This document shows, in pieces, positions 46,181 through 54,092 of a stretch of DNA of 64,000 nt. Where the stretch lies: contig NZ_JAIVMC010000007.1 of the NCBI RefSeq assembly GCF_020177265.1, positions 248,001 to 312,000 of the forward strand. The letters run 5' to 3'. The DNA comes from Pseudooceanicola marinus. GTDB taxonomy: Bacteria; Pseudomonadota; Alphaproteobacteria; Rhodobacterales; Rhodobacteraceae. Each line of letters opens with the position of its first letter. The stretch's first letter is position 1. The position numbers and the translations under genes are program-made. The notes beneath the pieces were generated by a model. That model had not been told where the DNA came from and did not search any database. It saw only the letters and a program-made list of their open reading frames with translations.

Positions 46181-46552
46181 ATGAGCAAGTCCGTACTCGT
46201 CGTCGAGGACGAGCCGAACATCATCGAGGCGATTTCCTTCATCCTGTCACGGGACGGCTGGCATGTGTCCAGCCACTCCAACGGCGAGGATGCGGTGGAG
46301 GCGATCCGTGCGCGGGCGCCCGACCTGGTGATCCTCGACGTGATGCTGCCCGGCCGCTCCGGCTACGACATCCTGCGCGAGCTGCGCGCTGGCGAAGGCG
46401 CCGGGGCCAACCTGCCGGTTCTGATGCTGACCGCGCGCGGCCAGACCAAGGATCGCGCCCTGGCCGAGGAAATCGGCGCCAGCCGCTTCATGTCGAAACC
46501 CTTCTCCAACGCCGAGGTGCTGGAGGCGGTGAACGCGCTGGTCGCGCCGTGA
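46181..46552 (+). CDS. Stand-alone response regulator receiver protein
   Basis: 123 aa, a single CheY-like receiver domain. The acidic pocket VVEDEPN, phospho-acceptor Asp53 in LVILDVMLPGRSGYD, TARGQ and SKPF are all present. There is no output domain. GGGAGGGGAGGACCGA precedes the ATG. It lies 35 bp before a small membrane protein and then a symporter-histidine kinase, so it is the probable phosphoryl acceptor of that kinase. It may act by protein contact or phosphorelay, unlike CrbR of other bacteria, which carries a DNA-binding domain. Confidence 0.92.
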   Translation: MSKSVLVVEDEPNIIEAISFILSRDGWHVSSHSNGEDAVEAIRARAPDLVILDVMLPGRSGYDILRELRAGEGAGANLPVLMLTARGQTKDRALAEEIGASRFMSKPFSNAEVLEAVNALVAP

Positions 46553-46587
46553 TGCGCTGCCTCGCAGATATGGGGGACTAGACGCCG

Positions 46588-47076
46588 ATGAGCCCGCCGC
46601 CGGTCCGCCCCGTTTTCCTCGAACGCCAGAGCTACCGTCAGCGCAGGCTGATCGACGCGGCACGCTTGCTGCCGATCCTGGGGGTGCTTTTGCTGGCCGT
46701 GCCGCTGCTGTGGCCCGAGGGCAATGAGTTCGAACTGGGGGAAGGCAGCGCGGGGCAGGGCCTGCCGGTGTCGCGGGCGATGATCTACATCTTTTCCGTC
46801 TGGGCCGGGCTGGCCATCGCCTCGGCCCTGCTGGTCTGGCGTCTGTCGGTCGAGGAGGTCGAGCGGCTGGACAGTGGCGGGACCGGGGGGGCACGCGGCG
46901 CCGCGCCCGACCTGCCGGCCGAGTTTGTCCTGCGCAACCGCGGGGCGGTTTCGGCGGCTGCGGGCGCGGACTTCGGCCGTGGGGCGCCGGGCGCCGACGA
47001 CATGGGCGTTGATGGTGTCAGCAACGCGGGCCCGGGCGCAGAGGGTGAGGATGGTGCCGGCGGGGGCCGGGGCTGA
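46588..47076 (+). CDS. Two-helix membrane protein upstream of symporter-kinase
   Basis: 162 aa. Two predicted helices are present, LLPILGVLLLAVPLLW near residue 30 and MIYIFSVWAGLAIASALLVW near residue 70, with a short periplasmic-size loop between. A disordered Gly/Ala-rich tail follows. The layout resembles the small DUF4212-type subunits often found just before sodium:solute symporters. Its stop overlaps the start of the symporter-kinase by one base. Accessory subunit of that protein is the likely role (inference). Confidence 0.75.
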   Translation: MSPPPVRPVFLERQSYRQRRLIDAARLLPILGVLLLAVPLLWPEGNEFELGEGSAGQGLPVSRAMIYIFSVWAGLAIASALLVWRLSVEEVERLDSGGTGGARGAAPDLPAEFVLRNRGAVSAAAGADFGRGAPGADDMGVDGVSNAGPGAEGEDGAGGGRG

Positions 47077-49766
47077 TGGCCTCGCTCAACCTGCTGATCG
47101 CGGTCTGCATGGCCTATGGCGCGGCGCTGTTCCTGGTGGCTTTCGGCGCCGAACGTGCGGCCCTGCGCGGACGCTCGGGCTGGTTGCGTTCGCCCATCGT
47201 CTACACCTTGTCGCTGTCGATCTACTGCACCGCCTGGACCTTCTACGGGGCTGTCGGCTACGCCGCGCGGTCGGGGCTGGAATACATGACGATCTACATC
47301 GGCCCGTCGCTGGTGATGATCGGCTGGTTCTGGGGCCTGCGCAAGATCGTGCGGATCGGGCGCAGCCAGCGCATCACCTCGGTCGCCGACCTCATCTCGT
47401 CGCGCTACGGCAAGTCGAACCTGCTGGCGGTCGCCGTGACCCTGATCGCGGTCGTGGGCACCACGCCCTACATCGCCCTGCAACTGCAATCCGTGACACA
47501 GAGCTTCGCCGTCTTCGCCGCCGCCGACCCAACGGCGCGCATGGGGGCCGAAAGCCAGACCACCGCGCTTTGGGTCGCCGCCGGGCTGGCGGCCTTCACC
47601 GTGCTTTTCGGCACCCGCAACCTGGATGCCAACGAACGCCACCACGGCGTGGTCATGGCTATCGCGGTCGAGGCGGTGGTGAAGCTTTGCGCGCTGCTGG
47701 CCGTGGGGATCTACGTGGTCTGGGGGCTGGGCGGTGGCCTGGGGGAGACGCTGGCGCGGATCGACGCCTCGGCCCGGCTGGGGGAATGGCACATCGCCAA
47801 CGGCCGCTGGTCGGGGCTGATCTTCCTCGCCGGTGCCGCCTTCCTGACCCTGCCGCGGATGTTCCAGGTGCTGGTGGTGGAGAACGAGGATGAACGCCAT
47901 CTGCGCACCGCCTCCTGGGCCTTCCCCGGCTATGTCATGCTGATGAGCCTTTTCGTCATGCCGATTGCGGTGGCCGGCCTGTCGACGCTGCCGCGCGGCT
48001 CGAACCCCGACATGTTCGTCCTGACCCTGCCGCTGAGCCAGGGGCAGACCGGGCTGGCGGTCTTTTCCTTCATCGGGGGGTTCAGTTCCGCCACCTCGAT
48101 GGTGATCGTGGCGGCCATCGCGCTGTCGACCATGGTGTCGAACCACATCGTGATGCCGATCTGGCTGAAGCTGCAGCCGGGCAAGGGGGCGATGGTTTCG
48201 GGCGACGTGCGCCACGTGGTGATCCTGGCGCGGCGGCTGTCGATCGTCGGCGTGCTCTTCCTCGGCTATCTCTACTACCACCTGTCGGGCGGTGGCGCGG
48301 CGCTGGCGGCCATCGGCCTGATCTCCTTTTCGGGGGTGGCGCAGTTCCTGCCGCCGCTTCTGGGCGGGATCTTCTGGCGCGGCGGCGCGCGGTCGGGCGC
48401 CCTGGCCGGGCTGGGTGCGGGATTTTCCATCTGGCTGTGGTGCCTCTTCCTGCCGTCCTTCGGCGAAGGCGTGGTGATCCCGGCGGAGGTCATGCGGCAT
48501 GGACCCTGGGGCCTCAGCTGGCTGCGGCCCTATGCGCTTTTCGGGATCGAGGGGCTTGATCCGCTGGTGCACGGGGTCCTGTGGTCGATGCTGATCAACT
48601 CCGGCCTCTTCGCTGGGATCTCGCTGCTGTCCTTCCCCAGCCCGATGGAGCGGTTGCAGGGGGCGCAGTTCGTCAACATCTTCCAGCATTCCGCCAGCCC
48701 CCGCGGCTGGGAGGGCGGCACGGCGCAAAGCGAGGACCTGATGGTCATGGCGCAGCGCCTTTTGGGCGCGCGCGAGGCGCAGAAGCTGTTCCAGCGCGAG
48801 GCGGAACGCCAGGGCGTACAGGGTTACCTGCCCGAACCCACGGGGGAGTTCCTGCAGGTCTTGGAACGCGAGCTGTCGGGCAGCGTGGGCGCCGCCACGG
48901 CGCACGCCATGGTGGGCCAGATCGTCGGCCGCGCCGCCGTCTCGGTCGAGGATCTGATGGCCGTGGCCGATGAAACGGCGCAGATCATGGAATACTCCAG
49001 CCAGCTGGAAGCCAAGTCGGCCGAACTGGCCCGCACCGCCCGGCAGCTGCGGCTGGCGAACGAGAAGCTGACCCAGCTGTCGGTGCAGAAGGACGCCTTC
49101 CTCAGCCAGATCAGCCACGAGCTGCGCACGCCCATGACCTCGATCCGGTCCTTTTCCGAGATCCTGCGCGATGCCCCGGACCTGTCCGGCGAGGCGAAGT
49201 CGAAATATGCCCAGATCATCCATGACGAGGCGAAACGCCTGACCCGCCTGCTGGACGATTTGCTGGATCTGTCGGTGCTGGAGAACGGCCAGGTGACCCT
49301 GAACCAGAGCCGGGTGCGTCTGGGCGACGTTCTGGACCACGCGGTGCATGCCACCGGCGCCGATGATGGCCGGCTGACCCTGCGCCGCACCCCGGCGCAG
49401 GAGGACATCTGGATCGACACCGATGGCGACCGTCTGGCGCAGGTCTTCATCAACCTGATCGCCAATGCGCGGAAATACTGCGATGCCGAGGCACCGGTGC
49501 TGGGCATCTCCGTGCGCCGGGCCGAGGGGCAGCTGATCGTGGATTTCATCGACAACGGCTCGGGCGTCGAGACCTCGCAACAGGCGATGATCTTCGAGAA
49601 ATTCGCCCGTATCGGTGATCAGAAGGCCGGGGGCGCGGGCCTTGGCCTGGCCATCTGCCGGGAGATCATGCTGCGCCTGGGCGGTACCATTTCCTACCTG
49701 CCGGGGCAGGGGGGCGCAGCCTTCCGCGTCGTGCTGCCGCCGCCGGAGGCGCTGGCAGCGCAATAA
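47076..49766 (+). CDS. Sodium/solute symporter-histidine kinase fusion (CrbS-like)
   Basis: 896 aa. Residues about 1-500 form an SSS/SLC5-type transporter with twelve or more helices (LSIYCTAWTFYGAVGYAA near the start and GLAVFSFIGGFSSATSMVIV mid-way). A helical linker at about 570-670 leads to the kinase: H-box SQISHELRTPMTSI with His681, N-box FINLIANARKYC, DNGSGVE and GLGLAICREI. CrbS and CbrA share this design; CrbS controls acs in Vibrio and Pseudomonas. Here it lies close to acs, with a receiver-only partner. It probably senses or transports acetate or related acids. Confidence 0.88.
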   Translation: MASLNLLIAVCMAYGAALFLVAFGAERAALRGRSGWLRSPIVYTLSLSIYCTAWTFYGAVGYAARSGLEYMTIYIGPSLVMIGWFWGLRKIVRIGRSQRITSVADLISSRYGKSNLLAVAVTLIAVVGTTPYIALQLQSVTQSFAVFAAADPTARMGAESQTTALWVAAGLAAFTVLFGTRNLDANERHHGVVMAIAVEAVVKLCALLAVGIYVVWGLGGGLGETLARIDASARLGEWHIANGRWSGLIFLAGAAFLTLPRMFQVLVVENEDERHLRTASWAFPGYVMLMSLFVMPIAVAGLSTLPRGSNPDMFVLTLPLSQGQTGLAVFSFIGGFSSATSMVIVAAIALSTMVSNHIVMPIWLKLQPGKGAMVSGDVRHVVILARRLSIVGVLFLGYLYYHLSGGGAALAAIGLISFSGVAQFLPPLLGGIFWRGGARSGALAGLGAGFSIWLWCLFLPSFGEGVVIPAEVMRHGPWGLSWLRPYALFGIEGLDPLVHGVLWSMLINSGLFAGISLLSFPSPMERLQGAQFVNIFQHSASPRGWEGGTAQSEDLMVMAQRLLGAREAQKLFQREAERQGVQGYLPEPTGEFLQVLERELSGSVGAATAHAMVGQIVGRAAVSVEDLMAVADETAQIMEYSSQLEAKSAELARTARQLRLANEKLTQLSVQKDAFLSQISHELRTPMTSIRSFSEILRDAPDLSGEAKSKYAQIIHDEAKRLTRLLDDLLDLSVLENGQVTLNQSRVRLGDVLDHAVHATGADDGRLTLRRTPAQEDIWIDTDGDRLAQVFINLIANARKYCDAEAPVLGISVRRAEGQLIVDFIDNGSGVETSQQAMIFEKFARIGDQKAGGAGLGLAICREIMLRLGGTISYLPGQGGAAFRVVLPPPEALAAQ

Positions 49767-49825
49767 GGCGGGGCTAAAGCGAATGGTAACCATCTGACGC
49801 CTACAACCAGCAGGGAAACCCGCGA

Positions 49826-51094
49826 ATGGCGGTGGCGAAAGACATGGCATCAACTGCATCCAATGCGGTGCTGCGCAAGAAGGCGTCAGCGGCGCGAGAG
49901 ACCTACCAGGCCCGGGCGATGTCGCCCGAGAAAGCCTTGCGGCTGTCGCTTGCCAAAAGCGCGGATGAGCTTCTGGATATGTCGCTGGTCGTCCTGTCGT
50001 GCCAGTACGACTACCTCTCGGCCGATGATCTGGCGGGGCATCTGGCCGATGACGCGCTGCTGGTGCTGCTGGATGGGGCCGGGAGAGTGACCGGGGCGAT
50101 GATGCTGGATCTGATGGCGACCTCCGCCCTGGTGGAGCAGAGCACCATGGGCCGCGTCTCCCCGCTGGAGCCGGAGCCGCGCGCGACCACGGCCACGGAT
50201 GCAGCCCTGATCGGGCCGATCCTCGACGATGTCTTCCTGCGCCTGGCGATGATGCTGGAAGGGGATCCGGCGGCGGACTGGATGGCCGGGTACAGCTTCG
50301 GCGTGCGGCTGGAGAACGTACGGCTGATGAGCCTGGCGCTGGATGCCCCCGATTTCCACGTCTTCCGCCTGCACGCGGAATTCGGCGCCACCCGGCAGGG
50401 GCACATGCTCTTCGCGCTTCCAGACCGCCGCCACCTGCCCGCGATCGAGCAGGAGGGCGAGGCCGCGGGCGATGCCGGACCCACCGTGGGCGAGGCGGTC
50501 ATGTCGGCGCCCGCCACCATCGACGCGGTCCTGCACCGCACCACCATGCCCTTTGCCCGCGTCAGCGCGCTGAAGGTGGGGGATCTGATCGGGATCCCCC
50601 GCGCCGCTCTGACCCAAACCCGGCTGGAAACCCGCGGCGAGACAGGGCGCGCGGCCTGCCTGGGCAAAGTGCGCTTGGGCCAGATGGGCGGGTTTCGCGC
50701 CGTGCGGCTGACCATGGCCGAACTGGCCGAGGCGCAGGGCGTCGGTGGCGCGGGCCAGGCCGGCCTGCCTGCACCGGACGGCGGCGGGGCGGGCTCGGCG
50801 ATGGACGGCGGTGAGATGGATTTCGCCGCCGCTGACATGGCGGAGGCCTCGCCCGCAGCGATGGATCTCGGCGCGATGGATTTCGATACGGCGGAGATCG
50901 GCGGGTTCGACAGCGACGAGGGCGGGGAGCTGCCGCCCTTGGGCGATCTGTCGTCCTCGGATGACGCGGGGGAGGCAGATTTCCCGGCGCTCGACGACCT
51001 GCCCGACCTGTCGGACTTGCCGGAGCTGGAGGCGGGAGACGACGACGATTTTCCGGCCATGTCCCTGGCCGATCTGCCCGACCCGGAGGAGTAG
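49826..51094 (+). CDS. FliM/FliN-family flagellar motor C-ring protein
   Basis: 422 aa. A C-terminal SpoA-type domain at about residues 230-300 is recognisable (TIDAVLHRTTMPFARVSAL, KVGDLIGIPRAALTQ). The middle region (about 90-200) could be the FliM-like domain. An Asp/Glu-rich tail of about 110 residues (SSDDAGEADFPALDDLPD) follows. The classical FliM N-terminal CheY-binding sequence is missing. No other flagellar genes are near; stand-alone placement of this gene is common in Rhodobacterales. It probably forms part of the flagellar switch complex. Confidence 0.7.
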   Translation: MAVAKDMASTASNAVLRKKASAARETYQARAMSPEKALRLSLAKSADELLDMSLVVLSCQYDYLSADDLAGHLADDALLVLLDGAGRVTGAMMLDLMATSALVEQSTMGRVSPLEPEPRATTATDAALIGPILDDVFLRLAMMLEGDPAADWMAGYSFGVRLENVRLMSLALDAPDFHVFRLHAEFGATRQGHMLFALPDRRHLPAIEQEGEAAGDAGPTVGEAVMSAPATIDAVLHRTTMPFARVSALKVGDLIGIPRAALTQTRLETRGETGRAACLGKVRLGQMGGFRAVRLTMAELAEAQGVGGAGQAGLPAPDGGGAGSAMDGGEMDFAAADMAEASPAAMDLGAMDFDTAEIGGFDSDEGGELPPLGDLSSSDDAGEADFPALDDLPDLSDLPELEAGDDDDFPAMSLADLPDPEE

Positions 51095-51334
51095 AGGGCA
51101 CCGGCAGGTCCGGGCGGTCCTGCCGAATGAGCTGCCGTTCTCCCCCTTTTGGCAAAGCGGAAGGCCTCTGGCGCGAAGAGCCGGAGGTGGCTGGCGCGGC
51201 ATGAAAAAGCGCCCGCGAGGGGCGCTGTCACGTCATGGGTCTTGAGGGGTAGGCCAGAGGAGGGAGCCCGACGGGCGCCCTGGTGACCGCGAGGGCCGGG
51301 GCGCGGCCCGGTGACCGGGCCCGCGCCTGACTGT

Positions 51335-51757
51335 TCAGCCCATCTGTTCGAGACGGGGGCGCAGGTTCGACAGGTCGTAACCCGCGCGGGCGGTGGTCGC
51401 GAGGATTTCCTCGGTGCCAAGCGCGCCGCTCATCGCCTGGCCCAGCGACCAGATCACCGAACAGCGGGTGCCCGAGGCGCAATAGGCCAGCACCGGGCCA
51501 TCGGCCTCGATCAGCTCCATCTGCCGCGCGATATTCTCGGGCGTCATGGTGTCATGGGTCAGAGGCAGCACGGCAAACTCGATGCCGGCGGCCTCGGCGG
51601 CCTTGGCCATGGTGTCGGCCTGCAGGGCCGGGGGCACCTCGGCGTCGGGGCGATTGCAGATGACCCGGGTGAACCCGGCATCTCGGATGGCCGTGAGGTC
51701 TTCCGGTTCGATCTGCGGAGAGACGGAATACTGCGGGGTGATTTGACGAATGTTCAT
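51335..51757 (-). CDS. TIGR01244/DUF442-type phosphatase-like (Blh) protein
   Basis: 140 aa, soluble. A cysteine-phosphatase-like loop YCASGTRCSVIW supplies the C-x5-R pattern. The N-terminus YSVSPQIEPEDLTAIRDAGF and VICNRPDAEVPPALQ match DUF442, called sulfur transferase or beta-lactamase-hydrolase-like phosphatase; related domains are linked to persulfide metabolism. The start is ATG at 51757. There is no operon partner on this strand. Substrate unknown. Confidence 0.87.
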   Translation of the reverse strand: MNIRQITPQYSVSPQIEPEDLTAIRDAGFTRVICNRPDAEVPPALQADTMAKAAEAAGIEFAVLPLTHDTMTPENIARQMELIEADGPVLAYCASGTRCSVIWSLGQAMSGALGTEEILATTARAGYDLSNLRPRLEQMG

Positions 51758-51996
51758 ACCCCATCAATAGGAGCGGCCCCGGCGCCTGTCCAGACGCAGG
51801 GCGCCCGGCGGGGCGAGGCCTCGCGACCTTCTGCCGCGTCGATGATCATTTCCTTTGGGCGCGGGGCGTCGCTTTCGCTATAGTTGTGGCAGTTCCCGTC
51901 GGAGGAGCGGCGGCCCCACTTCATAGAAAACTACCGGGAAGCTGGCCGCAGGATGCTGCGGCGCAGAGGCTTCCCCCCACACCCGGAGGAGCCATC

Positions 51997-52221
51997 ATGA
52001 ACCCTGTCGCGCTTGACGAGTTGCAGCGGAAATTCGCGAATGTGTCGGAGCTGATTTCCGGAACACGGCCGGGTAGCCGGCATCATCATTTGCCTGAATT
52101 GCATGACCTGATCGGGAATTACACCCGCCGCGGCCTGGTGGTGCCAGCCCCCCTGCGGCAGCTTCAGGAAGACCTGACCAACGAGGCGATCGAATCCCGC
52201 TTCGACAACATGCCGGTCTGA
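51997..52221 (+). CDS. Small conserved hypothetical protein
   Basis: 74 aa from the ATG at 51997, preceded by CCGGAGGAGCCATC; a longer upstream frame is spurious. The sequence begins MNPVALDELQRKFANVSELI and is charged and soluble with no cysteines. The central HHHLPELHDLIGNYTRRG is distinctive. I do not recognise a named family. It stands alone between convergent-type neighbours. Confidence 0.7.
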   Translation: MNPVALDELQRKFANVSELISGTRPGSRHHHLPELHDLIGNYTRRGLVVPAPLRQLQEDLTNEAIESRFDNMPV

Positions 52222-52353
52222 GACCGGAGGCGGGCGGCCCTCCGTCCGCGCTGCGGCGCCCGGAATGCGGCGCCGCGGCATCGTTTTGCAGGGGCACGGC
52301 GTCGAATCGCACGAGAACGGACGACCCGTAGCCCGGGCAATGCGGGCCGGCGG

Positions 52354-52569
52354 TCAGCCCAGCCAGATCCCCAGGATCACCAGCATCAGCCCGAAGACGG
52401 ACAGCAGCAATCCGCCCATGTTCATCGGCATGGCGCGGCGGATCACCTCGCGCAGTTCGGCGTCCTCCAGCCCGGCCGCGCGGCCGCGCGCCACCTTGAT
52501 GATCGACCAGACCAGCAGCACCAGGCCAACCAGCGACACCGCCGCGCCCCCCCAGATCATCACGTCCAT
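52354..52569 (-). CDS. Small two-helix membrane protein
   Basis: 71 aa. Helices IWGGAAVSLVGLVLLVWSII and GGLLLSVFGLMLVILGIWLG flank a short charged loop with Glu/Arg pairs. AGGCGGAGAAGTCG precedes the ATG. No named family is recognised. It is monocistronic, opposite in strand to its neighbours. Confidence 0.75.
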   Translation of the reverse strand: MDVMIWGGAAVSLVGLVLLVWSIIKVARGRAAGLEDAELREVIRRAMPMNMGGLLLSVFGLMLVILGIWLG

Positions 52570-52736
52570 CGACTTCTCCGCCTATCGCTTGTCACATCTG
52601 CGTTTCGCGCGTAGCGGAGCGGGACCGCCGTTGCAAGCGCGGGGGTGGAATGGACCCTTGCGGCGGGGCGCCCGCGCCGCTAGCAAAGGAAGCTGCCCGA
52701 GCAGGGGACCGCGCAGAAAAACAGGAGGCGACAGCC

Positions 52737-53003
52737 ATGATGGACGACGAAGACGTCAAGTCCGACAACTACCGTGTGACCGCAGGCGAGCTGCGCCAGT
52801 TCATCGAACGCTTCGAGCGCCTCGATGCCGAGAAGAAGGACCTGGCGGACCAGCAGAAAGAGGTCATGGCAGAGGCAAAGGGCCGGGGCTACGACGTGAA
52901 GGTCCTGCGCAAGCTGATCGCCCTGCGCAAGCGCGAGCCCGACGACATCGCCGAGGAAGAGGCGGTTCTGGAAATGTACAAGGAAGCGCTCGGCATGCAC
53001 TGA
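52737..53003 (+). CDS. gapR: GapR nucleoid-associated protein (DUF2312), chromosomal copy
   Basis: 88 aa. The DUF2312 sequence TAGELRQFIERFERLDAEKK then IADQQ-like LADQQKEVMAEAKGRGYDVK and LIALRKREPDDIAEEEAVL is complete. GapR of Caulobacter is an essential protein that clamps overtwisted DNA ahead of replication forks and aids topoisomerases. AGGAGG precedes the ATG. A second copy lies in the prophage element 5 kb away, on the opposite strand, about 86% identical over the core and sharing a 50-bp identical stretch. Confidence 0.93.
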   Translation: MMDDEDVKSDNYRVTAGELRQFIERFERLDAEKKDLADQQKEVMAEAKGRGYDVKVLRKLIALRKREPDDIAEEEAVLEMYKEALGMH

Positions 53004-53124
53004 GCGCTTTGGCCCGTGCGGGACATCCCCCGCCGGCCCTCGCGGGGCGCACCTTTGCGCTCCGCCCGCCCAGGCCGGACCGCCTGCGGACCGGCGGGGC
53101 CCGGCCCACGACCTGCCGCCTCAT

Positions 53125-54000
53125 CTATGGCGTGATGAAGGTCACCCCCGGAAGGCGTTCGATCTCGTAGACGTCTTCCTCGTACAGCTCCGTCAGCATG
53201 TCGATCATCAGCTCGTCCCAGTCGGGGCCGGTCAGCTCTTCTTCCAGCGCGTCGTCCAGGGCGAATTTGTCGAGGAAGGCGGTGGCGGCGCGGCGGCGCT
53301 GGCTTTCGCTCATCCCCGGATGGGCAGCCAGGTAGGCCTCGAAGCGGCGCATCCCCTCGGGCGACATGATGTCGCTCAGCATGTCGAACTCGCCGTCCAG
53401 CCGGTGCTCCGGTGACAGCCCGGCCAGTGCCCGCATGACCTCGCCCCAGATCAGGGGCGTATCCTCGTGGCACCAGCAGGTGATCTTCATGTCCGGCACG
53501 GTCTCGCGGATGCGGCCGATCAGCTCCGACCAGCGCAGCGCCAGCGGATCGGTGCCGCCCATGAACTGGTCGAAGCTTTGCTGCGGGGAGATGTTGAAGA
53601 CGTCCGGCAGGTAGGTCGCCGGGTTGCGCACCGCCAGGAACAGCTCCTGCCGGTCGCCGGCAAAGAACTCCCGGAAATCGGCCAGCTTGGTCTCCGCGTG
53701 GGGGTAGAACTGGTCGTCCGCCACCGCCAGCTTGGGCACGCAGAAGAAGTTCTCGTTCGACAGCACAAGCCGCTCGGGCGCCTCGTGATCCAGGGTCTGC
53801 GTGAGAAACTTGTCGCGAGCCCCGGCCTCGGGCGGACGCGAGGACAATTCGTGGATGGCATCGCGCAGCGCGCGACGATAGCGCGAGGGCCCGGGGACGG
53901 CGATGCCATCTTCATGCAGGCGGTCGCGGTTCTTCAGCAGGCAACGGATCAGCCGGTCTTCGTCCGTGGTGTGCACCCCGGCGTGGAGAACAACCTGCAT
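53125..54000 (-). CDS. Sulfotransferase-like hypothetical protein
   Basis: 291 aa from the ATG at 54000, after GTGAGGTGAGGTG. The N-terminus VLHAGVHTTDEDRLIRCLLK resembles the 5' phosphosulfate loop of bacterial sulfotransferase-like proteins (typically HxGxxKTGTT), but the loop is degenerate, with TTDE instead of KTGT. The rest (SNENFFCVPKLA, FLAVRNPATYLPDVF) keeps the family layout. Catalysis is therefore doubtful. It is divergent from the ABC permease. Substrate unknown. Confidence 0.65.
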   Translation of the reverse strand: MQVVLHAGVHTTDEDRLIRCLLKNRDRLHEDGIAVPGPSRYRRALRDAIHELSSRPPEAGARDKFLTQTLDHEAPERLVLSNENFFCVPKLAVADDQFYPHAETKLADFREFFAGDRQELFLAVRNPATYLPDVFNISPQQSFDQFMGGTDPLALRWSELIGRIRETVPDMKITCWCHEDTPLIWGEVMRALAGLSPEHRLDGEFDMLSDIMSPEGMRRFEAYLAAHPGMSESQRRRAATAFLDKFALDDALEEELTGPDWDELMIDMLTELYEEDVYEIERLPGVTFITP

Positions 54001-54092
54001 CACCTCACCTCACCTGCCGTCACGTTCTGCGGTCGGTTTTCTATATACGCTCGCATCTGGACAGGCAAAGCGGTTTCGGGCAACCAGACCTC

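Noticed and set aside
46785-49859. 1024-codon minus-strand open frame opposite the symporter-kinase
   Set aside because: Antisense shadow of a gene with clear membrane and kinase motifs; composition His/Arg/Gln-rich with no domain.
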